Assembly (NCBI GenBank): GCA_039654915.1
Contig: CM077597.1
Location: forward strand, 85,624,001-85,688,000
Direction: 5' to 3'
Length of the DNA stretch: 64,000 nt
Source of the DNA: Aquilaria yunnanensis
Taxonomy: Eukaryota > Streptophyta > Magnoliopsida > Malvales > Thymelaeaceae
Both the position numbers and the translations under genes were made by a program. Positions 41,254 through 53,797 of the stretch are shown one piece after another; within the stretch, counting starts at the first letter, position 1, and each line of letters starts with the position of its first letter. The notes under the pieces were generated by a model, which saw only the letters and a program-made list of their open reading frames with translations, ran no database searches and was not told where the DNA came from.

Positions 41254-42654
41254 GAGCTTGTGTCAAAGCTCATCCGGGAATTCGATGCAGTGCATATCAA
41301 AAATGTGCCTCGACGAAGCAACACCGAGGTAGATAGTCTGGCGAAGTCAAAAAACTTCACCGAAATACTAAGTCACCCTAGCATTGCGGTAATGGGCACA
41401 ACAACCTCGGAGGAAGGATGGAAAAATCCTATAAAGAGGTATCTCACGACCTCAAAGCTTCTCGAAGACCCTCGCAAAGCGGTAAAAGTACGAAGACATT
41501 CCGGACGATATTTCTTAATAGGGGAGGAACTGTATCGACAGGGATATGTAAGTCCATTGCAAAGATGTATTGATGAAAAGGACACTCGGGCAATTCTTGA
41601 GGAAGTCCATGAGGGAATCTGTGGTGCCCACATCGAGACTGACGCCCTGGCAGGAGTGATACTTCGCCAAGGGTATTTTTGGCCCACATTAAGGAAGGAC
41701 GCAAGGCAGTTCGTCCAAAAATGTGACAATTGCCAGAGACACGCAAGAGTTCAAAGATTGCCCTCGGAACTAATAAACTCTATTGAATACCCCTGTCCCT
41801 TTGCAGTATGGGGCATTGACCTCATCGGCCCACTCCCGACAGCACCTGGAGGAGTGAAATTCTGCGTGGTCGCAGTAGACTACTTCACAAAGTGGATACA
41901 GGCAGAGCCCCTAGTAACCATCACAGCAAAGGATATACAAAAATTTGTCTGGAAAGGAATTATATGCAGGTTCGGCATACCGAAGGTGATAGTCACCAAT
42001 AATGGTTCCCAGTTTGTTGACAAAGGGTTCCAAGAGTTCATGACCAACCTCGGAATAAAGAGGCACTTCACCCCAGTAGCTCATCCCTAGAGCAACGGAC
42101 AAGTAGAGGTGTCTAATAGGACCATAAAAGATGGTCTGAAAAAGAGATTAGGGGAAGCAAAGAGAAAATGGCCAGGAGAACTTCCTAGCGTGCTGTGGAG
42201 CTATCGGACAACGCCCCGAAGGGCTACCGGTGAGACACCTTTTTCACTCGTATTCGGCACGGAGGCTATTATCCCTGTTGAGGTAGTACGGCCATCAATT
42301 AGAATACAAGTGTTCAACGAAGGGGGAAACGGCCTCGGGTTGAGAACCAAGCTCGACCTAGTGGATGAGCACAGAGAGATGGCCGAGCTCAGAAGGAAGG
42401 CCTTTCAGCAAAGAGTGGCCATAGCCGCAAATGTGCATGCCAGGCCAAAAGAAATAAAGAAAGGAGACCTCGTCCTCCGAAAGGCCGATTTCGAACCCCG
42501 AAAACCGTACCACGAGGTACTTCGGCCAAATTGGAAAGGACCTTACTTGGTCCTGGATGAGGTCTGAAAAGGAGTATACAAGCTCAGCGACACCGAGGGG
42601 GGAGAACTGAAAAACACTTGGCATTCGGATGCTTTCAAGAAATTCTACACTTAA
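41254..42654 (+). pseudogene. Tat3 end of second RNase H and integrase
   Basis: A long open frame (41260-42090) gives the RNase H tail, then the integrase zinc finger (VHEGICGAHIETDALAGV, KCDNCQRH) and core VWGIDLIGPLPTAPGG. The second catalytic Asp is Asn (VTNNGSQF). A TAG then interrupts before SNGQVEVSNRTIKDGLKK. The frame reopens to 42567 with VLWSYRTTPRRATGETPF and GDLVLRKADFEPRK, one more stop, and an end at 42654. This is the least damaged integrase of the three Tat copies, but it is still inactive. Confidence 0.8.
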
Positions 42655-42992
42655 AACTTGTTTCAGAAAGATTGTAGTTACTCTTCCCCGCAGTCGTCAA
42701 TAAAGACACAAGACGAATATTGTCACAAGACTGAAAAATTAGTTCCTTAGTGGTTTTCCTTTCGGAACTAACTCCCGGATGGAGTATAAACTCGGCCGAG
42801 TTTGAAAAAATTCTGAAACCACTCTCCCAAAAAAAAAGTAAGCACGAACAAATTCGCCGAAAGTGCGTACTTATAATTACTTCTGAAGAATCCTATTCGG
42901 AAGAATGAATAGATATTGAAGAAAGAGTCTTCATTAAAAAAATTCTAAGGAAGAGATGTACAAGTAAGCAGGAAAACAAAGTAAGAAGAAGC

Positions 42993-45455
42993 CTATGGTT
43001 GAGCAGGGACATTCGATGTCTCATCACCATCATTAGGCTCGGTCGGAGGCACCGGCTTAGCTGGAGGAAGATTGAGAAAATCTGGCGTTGACCATACCTC
43101 CTAGGGCCCATCGGGAAAATCCAAAGCGGATAGGTAGGAAAGGTCGAGCTCAGAGTGCCAAGCGAGGACTTGGTGGCGTGCCAAGCAGAAGCCGTCTTGG
43201 AAAGCCACCTTTGCCATTCGCTCAGACTTATCCTTTTCGGCACTAAGGGCATCCAGTTTGGTCGTAAGCTTGGCAATCTTCTCCTCCAGCTTCTTCTTCT
43301 TCTTGCTCCTAGCCCCCTTCTTTAGAGATTGAACCTGGGCATCGAGGTCGGTGTTCAGAGCAAGCGCCTCCGCTAGGCTCTTGCCATCTTCAGCGCTCGC
43401 CTTCCGAAGAGCCTCGTTCTCTGAAGAGAGAAGGGCAGATTTCGTGCCGAGGTCTTCAACCTTGGCAGTAAAATCTCAAAAAAGTTCCTGCTTGCTCGTC
43501 GCGAACTCGGCCCGAAGATTCACAATGTCCTCCTTCAACATCTTGAGCTCATCATATTTGAGGACATGCCTGGCACAAAACTCCTTCATTTTGCTCAAAG
43601 AATCTTCGGACCGAGAGTAGGCCTCTGTTTGCTTCGACGCCTAAGTGCGGAAATACCCGCTGTACGCCAAAAGCTGCAAAAAAGGAGGCCCCGAATAAGT
43701 ATCAAAGGAATGATAAAAGCTTAGAAGAAAAATCTCTAAGTAAAAGAGGAGAAAACCACCTGGGCAGCGTGCTCGGTCATCCTCGCCGCGAGAATCTCCT
43801 CGTTGGGACATTCGTTAACAAGTGACTGAAAGGTGGCACCTGTCATCACCCCCGTCGCCAGGAGCCATCAACTGGCTATCCTCGGAGAACAAATTCATGT
43901 CCTCTGTGAACGTCCAAAAGGGCTCCCTCGGTACCTTGCCGGGAGGGATCCGCTTGTCCCGAAGAGCCCTTTGCCGGGCGTGAGTGTCCATCCAGGGCAC
44001 CGCAGGCATGTCCTCTGCAAGTTTATGCCGAAGTTCCATCAGTACGTTATCCCTTAGCCATTCATCCAAAAAATTGTAAATACGAAAAATACTAAGGTTT
44101 GCAGGAGAATGGCTAAGGAACCAACCTGGTAGAACTTCGGCGACGTCATCTTCAGACTCGCCCTCCCGGACTTCACCGGGAATGTTCTTCCCCTTCCTCC
44201 TTCTATTTTCTTCAAGTTCTTGAGCGGATCTTTGCTCGGAAGAAGGCTCGGTAAGAAGAATGGGGTTCAATGTTGCCTCAAGAAGGGCAAGGTCCGAAGG
44301 AAGGTCGAAGGAAGAACAGGGGATTGATCCTGCACCTCCCCAACGACTTCAGGAGGGAGAGTAACAGCCCTAGCCTTCTTGACCCTAGAAGGCCCGCTGC
44401 CGATCTACTTCTTCCTCTTAGTAGGCGCCTTCTTGCGCATCTGCTCCCCCCTTTCGGCCTGCCCGAGGAAGAGCGACTTGTAAAAATCAGCAGATTGATC
44501 GCCCATATCTGCCAAAGGGAAAAGTATCAGCGTAAGTCCAAAAGGAAAAAAGGTATCAAAGCCAGGAAAGAGACTTACTCTCGGCAAAATTCTCATAAGT
44601 GATCTCCTCCCGAAGGAGCATGACGATCCAGGCCTTCTTCCCCAGAAGAACGGGCACGGGCAGACCTAAGTCACTTTTATGCGCATCCACCACTCCCATT
44701 TCCCGAAGAACCTCCTCGGTTATAAGGTCCCACTTGATGGGAAAAGGGTACAGTGAACACGAAGGGACCTCAGGGTCCTAGTCTGCGATAGCCCGAATGA
44801 GCCTATCAAGTTGATCGAACTCGTCGGCCAGCTCCCGAGTCAGGAGTTTCCGGGGATCAACAACGTCCATCTTTAGGGTCCCCGAAGTTCATCTGATGGG
44901 CACGTGATGCCAAAGCTCGAGGACCGGCAGGAAGAAAAACTTCTTCTGCCACCCCCGCCAACTGTCCTTGTTGTCAAAGGTGAAGGTAAACTTTTTACTC
45001 CCGGACCCTCGGGGAAGTAGGAAATAAAAGCCGCCCTTCGGGACCAGGTGGAGTTTGTAGTACTGCATGAAGAAAAGAAAGTGGGGCTTTATCTTAAACA
45101 CCCCACACATGCAGAGAAAAGAGTTGAAGTAGGAGCAAAAATTTAGGGGAAGTTGGTTCACTGCGATCAGGTGGAAATTTCAAAATTCACAGATTATGCG
45201 GTGAGGAGGGTACCGAAGACCGACTTTCAACTGAGCTTGGTAAACGGTAACCTCATGCGAATCTGACATAAAGCCGTAGGTGCCCGGGATGGGCAACCTC
45301 GGGATGAGAAAAGAAGGACGGTAATACTTGGCCATCCACTTCCTCACCTTCTCCGGGGTGGTAGTACAGGGATGAGATTCGAGAGGAAGAAAGCTCTCAG
45401 GGAGAGGTCGGGCAGTTAGCAACGGGGTTGGATTCAACTGGGTCGGATCTGACAT
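42993..45455 (-). pseudogene. Tat3 antisense gene (aORF), four exons with stops
   Basis: Same architecture as the Tat2 antisense gene. Exons 45455-44579, 44508-44126, 44014-43760 and 43673-42993; introns of 70, 111 and 86 bp, all GT-CAG, at matching positions. Exon 1 starts MSDPTQLNPTPLLTARP and holds NQLPLNFCSYFNSFLCMCG and DSWRGWQKKFFF. Exon 2 starts MGDQSADFYKSLF. Exon 3 has REPFWTFTEDMNLFSED. Exon 4 is a coiled coil with MAKVAFQDGFCLARHQVL and ends in an Asp/Glu-rich tail. In-frame stops occur in exons 1, 2 and 4 and there is a frameshift in exon 3. The conserved splice sites in a diverged copy are the main support for the gene model. Confidence 0.7.
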
Positions 45456-45725
45456 TTTTTGTAGAAGAAAAAGGATGACTTCGGAAAGGGTAAGGAAACA
45501 AAAGAGACCTCAGAAAAATGACCTCGAAAGAGAGAAGAGAAAAGAATTACAAAAGGAAGCACCCACCAAAGATTTTGCCGAAAAATTGAAATGCCGCCGT
45601 GAAAATTGCCGAAAATCACTCCGTCGCGGAAACCGTTGCTGGAAAAAAGGAGAAAGGCAAGAAAAGGCTCTAAATCAGAGGAGAGCAAAAGCAAAGAGTA
45701 AGGCAAAAAATGAGGAGAAAAGGTG

Positions 45726-45733
45726 CTTATATA
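45726..45733 (-). promoter_or_regulatory. TATA box of the Tat3 antisense gene
   Basis: TATATAAG on the minus strand about 270 bases before the antisense ATG, equivalent to the Tat2 TATA box. The rest of 45456-46178 has no gene. Confidence 0.55.
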
Positions 45734-46178
45734 GACCGAGGAGGATAAGCGAAACGTCTTCATTATTACCCCTCGGGAGCGCAACAGACTCATTATTATT
45801 CCTCAAAGATGAAAAAACGCAATTAGTATAACCGGCGTAATTATCCCACCATCCACTAGCGGCCAAATGTCATCAAACGCGAAGAACTAGGGCACGCCCC
45901 TTTGGCATCGCGAAAACCCAGGCACGCTTATCCATAACTGACATGTTTGACCAAAGGATACAACGGTTCACGAACCTGCAGTAGAAGAAAGCAAAAGCAA
46001 AAGCTGCACGTGCCTTGAGGTCGCAGAAAGAACTAGGGAAGGGTACCTCGGCTCCGAAAGAGCGCCTCCTGAAAAAGGGCGACTTCTTGGTTAGAGCTTC
46101 AACCACGAGTTCGGTAAAGAAGCCTTCCCAAAAGCATAGAGGCGAAGTCTCTGCTTCGACTTCCAGGGAGGGGGCATG

Positions 46179-46987
46179 TGATAGCCAAGGTGCCTATCAC
46201 TTTCCGAACCCACTGGCTCGGACAAAGCACCGAACTCAGAAGGGAAGCCACCTGCCACGGAAAGAAGGATGCCCAGCCTCCTGAAATCTGGCCTCGGCAT
46301 TTATCCATTCCTGGAAACAATAATACCAACCTCAGAAGAACAAGTAAGTCATCCTCGGAAGTAGAGGTGTCTCCGAGAAAGGTCACCCTTGGGAAACATA
46401 CTCCTGCGATACTAAAGTGACCTCGAAATACCAGTTCTCCGAAGAGGCCTCCTCTACCAAAAGGGACCTCGGGAGTACGGCATAAGCATTTAAGGAGTCT
46501 CTGATGTATCCCCGATAATCCACCACGGGTATGCTCTGACACCCCATTTGTAGGGACATCCTAGCACATCACTCTTGGGTTGACTAGACTCTAAGCTCAA
46601 AGGCCCATGTCCTGCTAAGAGTCTCTGGTTGCCCAAAAGATGTGGAACGCATCCCGCCGAACACGTGTCACGATCTAGGCCGGCCACAAAAGAAGGACTA
46701 TGATTGTTCGCCCCTTCATAAATACTTGGTAATTACCCCCGACGGGGGGGACATGACAGGAGATAAGATATTCCTTTACTGAGAAAATCTTGGCATTACC
46801 TAAAAAAGATACTAACTTGGGCGTCGGAGGCTCTTCCCCGGAAAAACACTCCGGGAACCTTCTAACCCTTGCTTCTTGTGACTTTCAGGCGATCTTCTCA
46901 GAGTACGTTCGTCCCGGATCTTCCGCCATTTCCACAAGCCCCTGTCGCCTTCACCATGACACACGAAGGAGATGCCGAAGGGCATCA
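46179..46987 (+). repeat. Tat3 3' LTR
   Basis: TGATAGCC to GGGCATCA, 809 bp, preceded by a purine tract. It contains the G-box (46672-46677), a TATA-like ATAAATAC (46718), the leader hairpin (about 46826-46863), a TTTCAG site and an ATG at 46956 placed exactly as in Tat1 and Tat2. Confidence 0.85.
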
Positions 46988-48028
46988 AATAGCTAGTGGG
47001 ATAGGCCTATGGGTTGGGATTTGTGATTAGAGTGTTACCTAAAGAAGACAGAAGAGATGAACTGACTGTAGCGAGACAAAATTCAAGAAAAAAATGGGTT
47101 GGAAGTAGTTAACTGAGACCCACTATTGTTGTGGGCAGTAGTACTATTCCCAATATCACATTAAAGTAAGTACTATTTCTAACATCATATGACAAAGGCT
47201 AAAATACTCCTGCTTTACAAGTGCGTTACTTCCATACTTTCAACTTATTGACAATTGTGCCACTCACTCATTTGGTTGCATTCTTCACTGCATATATCTC
47301 ACTTTCCTCTATCAACCTTGACCCCTCCCCCACCGATGGCAATTAATCTCTCACTGATCCTTCAAATCTTGAAGATCCATTCCAACTCATACAATCCAGT
47401 GGCCAATAAGTTATCTTTGGTGGCCTAAACAACTGCATCTTCATCAAATCCTCACTGTAACTCCCATCCTTCCCATAATCATCATTGAAAAACTCTGTGA
47501 TCACCAGCAAGGATAGGTTCTTGATCTACAAAGGACTTTTTCCTTTTCCCTTAGAGGTGGTGAAGGGACCAAGAAGCGACAGAAACTAAGGTAGAAAGGA
47601 GGAGAAGCTCTAGCTCTACATTGTATTGCTGTAGCTGTAGGACTGTGGAGAAGAAATGTTCTTTGCTGGTGAGAAAATCATGAAATCAGCGTGGGGTGAT
47701 TTGACCTTAACCATATCGCCATCATCATCAAGCTAGTAAGAAACCAATTTTTTTGTGAATAAAAACCCTTTTTGCCTTTTTCTTTTCCCCAAATTGAAGC
47801 AATCATCAGTCAAAAATTAGCAAAATACCAATGCTGGATTTGGATTATTGTGCCAAAGCTTCCATGTACCAAAAATGGCCAATCATTTTGTAAGAAATCC
47901 TATTTGCATATAATGTTGTTTGATTTAATAGGAAATGTTATTGCATTTAGACAAATGTGCTATTCTATAATATGATGTTCATTTTCCAAGATGTGTTATT
48001 CGTAAATGATGTTGTTTCGTTTAGTAAG
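46988..48028. other. Spacer after Tat3, with a possible gene fragment
   Basis: Mostly non-coding. On the minus strand 47346-47525 is open for 60 codons (LLVITEFFNDDYGKDGSY is readable), and a second open piece lies near 47640-47735 in gene-like sequence. I do not recognise the protein. It could be a captured or decayed host fragment or chance. Confidence 0.3.
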
Positions 48029-49967
48029 TGTAAAGGCTCTCCAAGTACTTCCCCAAGCTTGTATGTCGAGATAAGTAAATCCCAAGTCATTTTTCACATA
48101 TAAGTTTGATTAAGCAAGAAAAGTAGACTAAGTAAGGTTAAGCTGAGTTCCAAAGTGTAATTGGCACCTAAAGGGTAAACAAGGTAAAATGGTAATTTTG
48201 GCCTAAGTCAGTGGCATGACTGTAATTTTAGTAAAATTAGGTTCATGCAAGTGTTTTGAGATAAATAAGTTAAGACTATAACTATTTCTAGCCATTTGAA
48301 CCAAAAGTGGAAGTTAATGGTGAAAAATGCACTAAGTGTTAAATTGAGCTATTATGTCTTATAATGACTTAAGTGACTTAAAGGAAAAGTGTTTGGGTAA
48401 GAAAAACCTTTCAATGAGACCAACGAGTGTTTGCATAAGAAGAGTTTAAGTGACCTAAGTATTTCAAAGCTAAGTTTGAGGGCCAAAGTGACAAGTAGAG
48501 GAGAATTGGGTTAAGTTGGAGTAGTTGGTTATTGTAAGAAGAGATGGATAGCACTATTCATCATCTTATTCACTCCATTTTTATGGCTCTCTCTCACAGC
48601 AAAGCTCCCATTTCACTCAAAATTTCATGAAATTTGAAGGTTCCAAAGCCATCCCAACAAGCCCTTAGCTCATTTTTTGTGGAATTGGTGCATTTGGAGT
48701 TGTTCCTACAAGTTTTTGGTTCAAACCCTAAGGTAAACATCTTTAATCCATGTGGGTTAGTTCTAAGCTTCTTAAATGGTTAGAAATGGTCTTAATTTTG
48801 TGCCCTTGGTGTCCAATTTGGTTGAATTCAAGCTTAGAACTCAAAAGAACTCCATTGGAGCTCAAGTGTGCTTGTTGTTTGTTTACTGCTTTAAGAAGGA
48901 TTTGAGGAAAGAGATTTAAGTTAATTCAGCTCAAATAATGCATAGAAATGTAGTATTACATGTGTGAATGAAGTAGAAATAAGACCCATATGAATTAGCT
49001 TAAGCAATTGAAAGATTGAGCAAGTTTCATGTAAGTTTTTACGTATTCACACAATATTGTAGAGCATTGGTGACATGTCACCGTTGATGACGTCATTTGG
49101 CAAAGCGTCGTTGGTGGTGATGTAAGTTAGTGATGTGTCACCAGTGATCTTCTAGGGAACATGAGAATTAATGTCGTGGCGACATGTTGCTGATGGCGTC
49201 GCCAAGGCATAAGTCCGTCAAGCTCGGGACATCCTAAAAGTATCTCAATCTTTCGGTTATAATCTCTAGGCCAATTTAAGACATTTCATAGCCTCAGTTG
49301 GGTCTAGAACTCATCCATAAGTTGGAAATTATGCATTATGTAGGTGGTAACTAAGTGGTGTGGTTAAGGTAAGGTAAATAATGGTGGCTAAGAGGGCTAA
49401 AAAGTGCTTAAGTTGCTAAGGGAGCACTAAAGGGATTAAGACGGGTTTTAGATTCTCTGTTAGCCCAAGTGGGAGGTTATAGACCTTCAGGCAATGAAAA
49501 GAAAACCCAAGAGGATCCTAACCAAACATTATGATTTGGTAAGTAAGCCACTAAAGAGCCCTAAGCTAAGCTCAAAGAGCTTGGCAAGTTTAACCACATA
49601 AGGCAGCTATCCTACACAATAGGTTAAGGGAAGAGACAGGTAAGGAATGAGTAAGTGGTGGCTTAGTCTAAGTAACTCATCAATAGTGGGCAAGGGTTGA
49701 GTAAATGATGACTTACTTTAAGGCACCCGTAATAAGACTTCATATCGTTGGTTAAGTGTTAGCATAGATATGAGGGCTAGTATCCAAGTATGCCAACTGT
49801 ATGAGCTCACGGCAAGTCTAGTGCACCTTCGGGTGTAAGGAAGTCCTAAGTGCATTCGTATGTGCATATTTCATTCATTCATCCATCAATCCATTATTTG
49901 CATTGTTCGTTGTTATTCTTATTCTTGTTTCTAGTTGTGTTGTGGGTTGTTTGCTTTGCTTTGTATG

Positions 49968-50019
<52 letters not shown>

Positions 50020-50702
50020 GCATGTATGGATGTATGTGTTTGTCGTGCTTTGCATGCTTGCATTTGTTTTCCCCTGCAGGTGTCGAATCTCTTACTAAGT
50101 ACTTTAGAGTAGTCACCCTTTAAGTGTTATACAGGTATTAAGTAGGCTAGTTGGGCTTAACAATTGGTAAGAGGTAGTTGTTAAGGCTAAGTTTATTGGA
50201 TTCAAGGTATTCTATAAGTAGAAAACCCCAAGTTGCTAAGTTACTTTTGACATAAGCTAGTACTGACCAAAGTGTTTACCTTTTAGTTTAAGGCTAAGTG
50301 AGTATAAGAAAAGTGTTGCTCATGACTTGAAGCTAGCTTGCTTGGGTAAAGAGCTAAGAATGGATCTTAGTAGTTGTATGTTGTTTCTTTTATATGTATG
50401 ATATTTTCATACAAAGATATTGTCCCTACTAGTGTCCATTGGTGTGTATAACACTAGGGTTACATTTGGGTGCATATAAGATTGAGTTATATGCATATAG
50501 TTGTTACTCAAAGTTAAAGTAACTAAAGTTTTTATATCTTGGCTTGTTTTGAATTACGTTTTTATTAATTGTCATGACACTAGTTTTAATGTTGTTTTAA
50601 TTTGTTGTTATTGCATAGCTAGGACTACACATGCATATTTTTTATGCAAGATAGGCTAAGTAACTAGTTGCACGTAATGATTTAAGTTACTTCACGAGTA
50701 AT
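48029..50702 (+). mobile_element. TekB-4: diverged LTR, 3' end missing
   Basis: Begins TGTAAAGGCTCTCC with the extended TekB start and runs collinear with the other LTRs to CACGAGTAAT. It then leaves the alignment, missing about 115 bp. The palindrome module (about 49070-49210) is heavily decayed. It contains a (TA)n and (TGTA)n microsatellite at 49969-50036. Small open frames in it are not genes. Confidence 0.8.
49969..50036. repeat. (TA)n / (TGTA)n microsatellite
   Basis: A pure TA run followed by TGTA-type tetranucleotides inside TekB-4. Other copies have only a short AT-rich stretch here. Confidence 0.9.
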
Positions 50703-50838
50703 ATGTGTGTTGATCTGTAATATGTTGTTTGTAAATGATATTGTTCTATTCTGTTAGAAGTGTTGTTCCATTCTTAAAATGTGGTGTTGTATAAAATATT
50801 GTTAACTTTAGAAAAAAATAACTATTCATATATAATAT

Positions 50839-51074
50839 TATCTCCGTCTCATACTCTTTGCAACATTTGACTTTTCCACATGGTTTTACTTGAATTTATT
50901 CATATTAGTATTTGTTAGAGAAAATTTTAAAAAAATATATTTAGAAACTATATGTCTTGATTTATCATTCTTATATAAAATTTCTTCATTTATATACTAA
51001 CATGTTGAAAATAAAAAATCATAGATTAATTATTGAAAAGTGAATGGGGCAAAGAATATAGGACGGAGGGAGTA
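50839..51074. mobile_element. Mariner/Stowaway-like MITE
   Basis: The left end CTCCGTCTCATACTCTTTGC and the right end GCAAAGAATATAGGACGGAG plus GGAGTA are imperfect inverted repeats of the common CTCCCTCCGTCC type. They sit next to TA, as expected for mariner-type target sites. The 236-bp AT-rich interior has no coding sequence. Confidence 0.75.
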
Positions 51075-51215
51075 TTATTTAATTTAATAAGAAATGTTGT
51101 TCTCTTTAGAAAAATGTATTGTTTTGTAAAGTGTTGTTTTCTTAAAAAAAAAAATTGTTTAAGATGTGTTAATAGTCTTGTATAGGTTTGATGTTCATTT
51201 CCAAAGATGTGGTGT

Positions 51216-53797
51216 TTATGCTGTAATGAAAGTTTTATAAATATCATAAATAAATGTAGCACTATAGATCTGGTGCACCAAATAGCTATTCAACGGTTAT
51301 GTATAGCTTTATAATGGTGGTTTATACTGGCCTTACTGCCCGCCCAAAGGACAAACGAAACCGTGACTCACAACCCTTGGAAGCCGGTTACCGGTCACCC
51401 AACGACAAATTGTTTCGTGCCTCAGGCCACTAGTAAGACAAATTTCGATCTTTCAAGCTTAAAATCGAATTTCCACGTTTCCAGTTTTTCAAAGTGGGCC
51501 TGGTCATTTATTAGCTTTTCCAGAAAGATAATAAAAAAACCGTGCCTCTTACCAAGCGACAAAGGTTACCATGTTTCGCGTGCGTTAGAAATAACAGGCT
51601 GCCCAGTGCCCGCCGCATGTGTGATAATAGAGACAAACGTCGCCGTGCTCATGCTGTTAGTAACACAATTTTATATATACCTTTCAACCCTTCGAACCAG
51701 ATTGTTTGTTTTTCTCTTATTTATTTGAACAAGTACGGAAGACCTCATGAATCACAATTTTTCTTATTTTTATTAGCAACAAAAAGATTATAATATTACT
51801 GTTTCTTTTTTTATTATATAAAATTTAATACAATCTATTACAAAAATATATATTAGAGTTAATAATTCTAAACCTAGAATGTGAAAGGATTTGCTATATA
51901 TACCTTGAAGGACCTCGGCTGCAGTGAGCTTAGTTTTGGATTTTTATTTTGTATGGAGTATGGCACTACACCTTAAATCTTGGCTTTTGTAGGTGTCACT
52001 TTACATTACAGTTTTATCGGTAAATTAAACACGGTACTACTGTTTCTTTTCTTAAAGATAATACATGCTTCACATGACAATGAGAGATAGAATTGGATTC
52101 AATAATCATTATGCATTTGCAACAAGTCAACTTAGTTGGTATAACTGGTTTAAAGATTTTCAAAATCTTACAGAACAAAATTTTCGGAGAGTAACAATAT
52201 TCTACAATTTTAGTGCACAAAAATGATCTAATAGCAATTGTAGAGGAAAGAAAGTAAATAATATTGCATTTGGATTAATGAAATAATTTCTTAAACTTTT
52301 ACATTTTAAGAAGTTATATTTCTTTGATAGTTTGTTGAAAAAAAAATTCTATTTGAGAAATTGGGAAAACTACTTTCTCCCTCTCAAACTCATCTTCTCT
52401 CTTCACACTCACACACAAAGACTCTAAACATCCTCCCAACTGTGTCTTGACGAGGCGAATTTGTCTTGTGGCTTTCACCAAAACTTGACCTTACTTGTAT
52501 CAACTTTGGGCTACCCATATGGCTTTGAAACCCCATCGAACCCAAATCTCATGTAAAAGATATGCAGGTTGATTTAGTATGACTAGATTTCAACTTCTCC
52601 TATAGACAAAATGGTCCAAATGCAAAACACGTAAACAACATATAATAACATTAAAATGTAAATCCACCAAACAAGCTAAAATTAGAATTAAAATAAAAAA
52701 CTTCACCAATTGAACTCATCGACAAAATAAACTAAAGTCAAAATATGAAACTGTTAAAAATTAAGTAACCAATAACACAACTATGGTTGTTCATAATACT
52801 GCATGAAGAAAAGAAGGATTTAAAGCAATGTCATTAGTGATACTTGAATCTATAAAGATGGTAAATGGTGCTTGGAGACTGAGTTCTTTGGCTTACATGC
52901 TTCGAGTTCTGTTGGGTTTGTACTTTATTCTAGGTCTGATGTTAAGAAGAGTGACTCTGGCAAGAAGGAAAAGAGGTGAGTCCAGTGAGAGAGAGCTCAG
53001 AGGGGATAAGAGAGTAGCAATTAGGCATCGGGATTAGGAATTGGGTGCGTAGAAGTTGGGGTCATGACTCTTTCGGGCTGGGATATGATGGGCCAAGCTA
53101 ATTAACTTAAACATAAATAAATAAGGCTGGTTCAAGTTTGCCAAATATTTATTTTACTACCTAAACTTATCGACATGTATATCGGGTTTCTATTTTTGCT
53201 ACCCAATCTAACCTTAACTCGCAAAAAAACTTGCATGACTATCAGATCAATTCAGTTCAAACCGGTCAATTAAATGGGTTGAGCATGTTGCATGAATAGC
53301 CCTAGTCCCAACGTGTTGTTGGTGATTTCGGTCATTGTGGTCATGTTTTCATCATAGTGCAGTGTCGGATCATCCTTTCTGCACCAGGTACCCAAAATCT
53401 CAATAGTTTTTTTATTTTTTCTAAGTATGATTGGTTACATGTTAGTACCAAAAAAAGATGTTGATGATTTATGTGATTTTGTAACTCGAGTTCATGAATT
53501 TTTTATGTGTTGATATGTGTGTGTTAGTGACATGGTTGGACAATTTATGGGTGGACCAGTTCTAGGTGAATATGTTGAACCATATAAGTTTGGGGACTTA
53601 ATTGAAGATTTTTTAGTATATGTTGGTACTGATTTGTAGGGACTTAATTGCAACATAACTGAATATGGACTAATTAATTGTTAAAAAAAGAACAATTCTA
53701 CTAAATTGCAAATAATGATAACAACTTTTAAAGGGATTGTAAACTTTGTAAAATAGATGGACCAAATTGAACAATTTAAAAAAGTCATGGTTGTTAT
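51216..53797. other. AT-rich intergenic stretch
   Basis: No gene is supported. A CT- and CA-rich patch lies at about 52375-52430. Open frames of 60-121 codons here (for example 51363-51728) lack domains and normal codon composition. Confidence 0.5.

Larger units (their letters stand above)
41254..46987 (+). mobile_element. Tat3: 5'-truncated Tat-type element
   Basis: Starts in the extra RNase H and keeps integrase, an antisense gene, the purine tract and a 3' LTR. Its LTR differs clearly from the Tat1 LTR, and the outer flanks (ATAAT versus AATAG) do not match. It is therefore a separate element and not the other end of Tat1. Confidence 0.8.
47905..51215. repeat. Degenerate short repeats interrupted by TekB-4 and a MITE
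   Basis: Variants of ATGTTGTTC-TTTAG and GATGTTCATTTCCAAAGATGTG recur at 47905-48028, 50703-50830 and 51080-51215. They look like one old repetitive stretch split by the two insertions. Family unknown. Confidence 0.4.

Noticed and set aside
16157..46987. Tat1 and Tat3 as the two ends of a single very large element.
   Set aside because: Their LTRs belong to clearly different subtypes, the outer flanks do not match, and integrase and antisense gene 3' ends are present twice.
51363..51728. A 121-codon open frame.
   Set aside because: No recognisable domain, unusual composition and no neighbouring gene signals.
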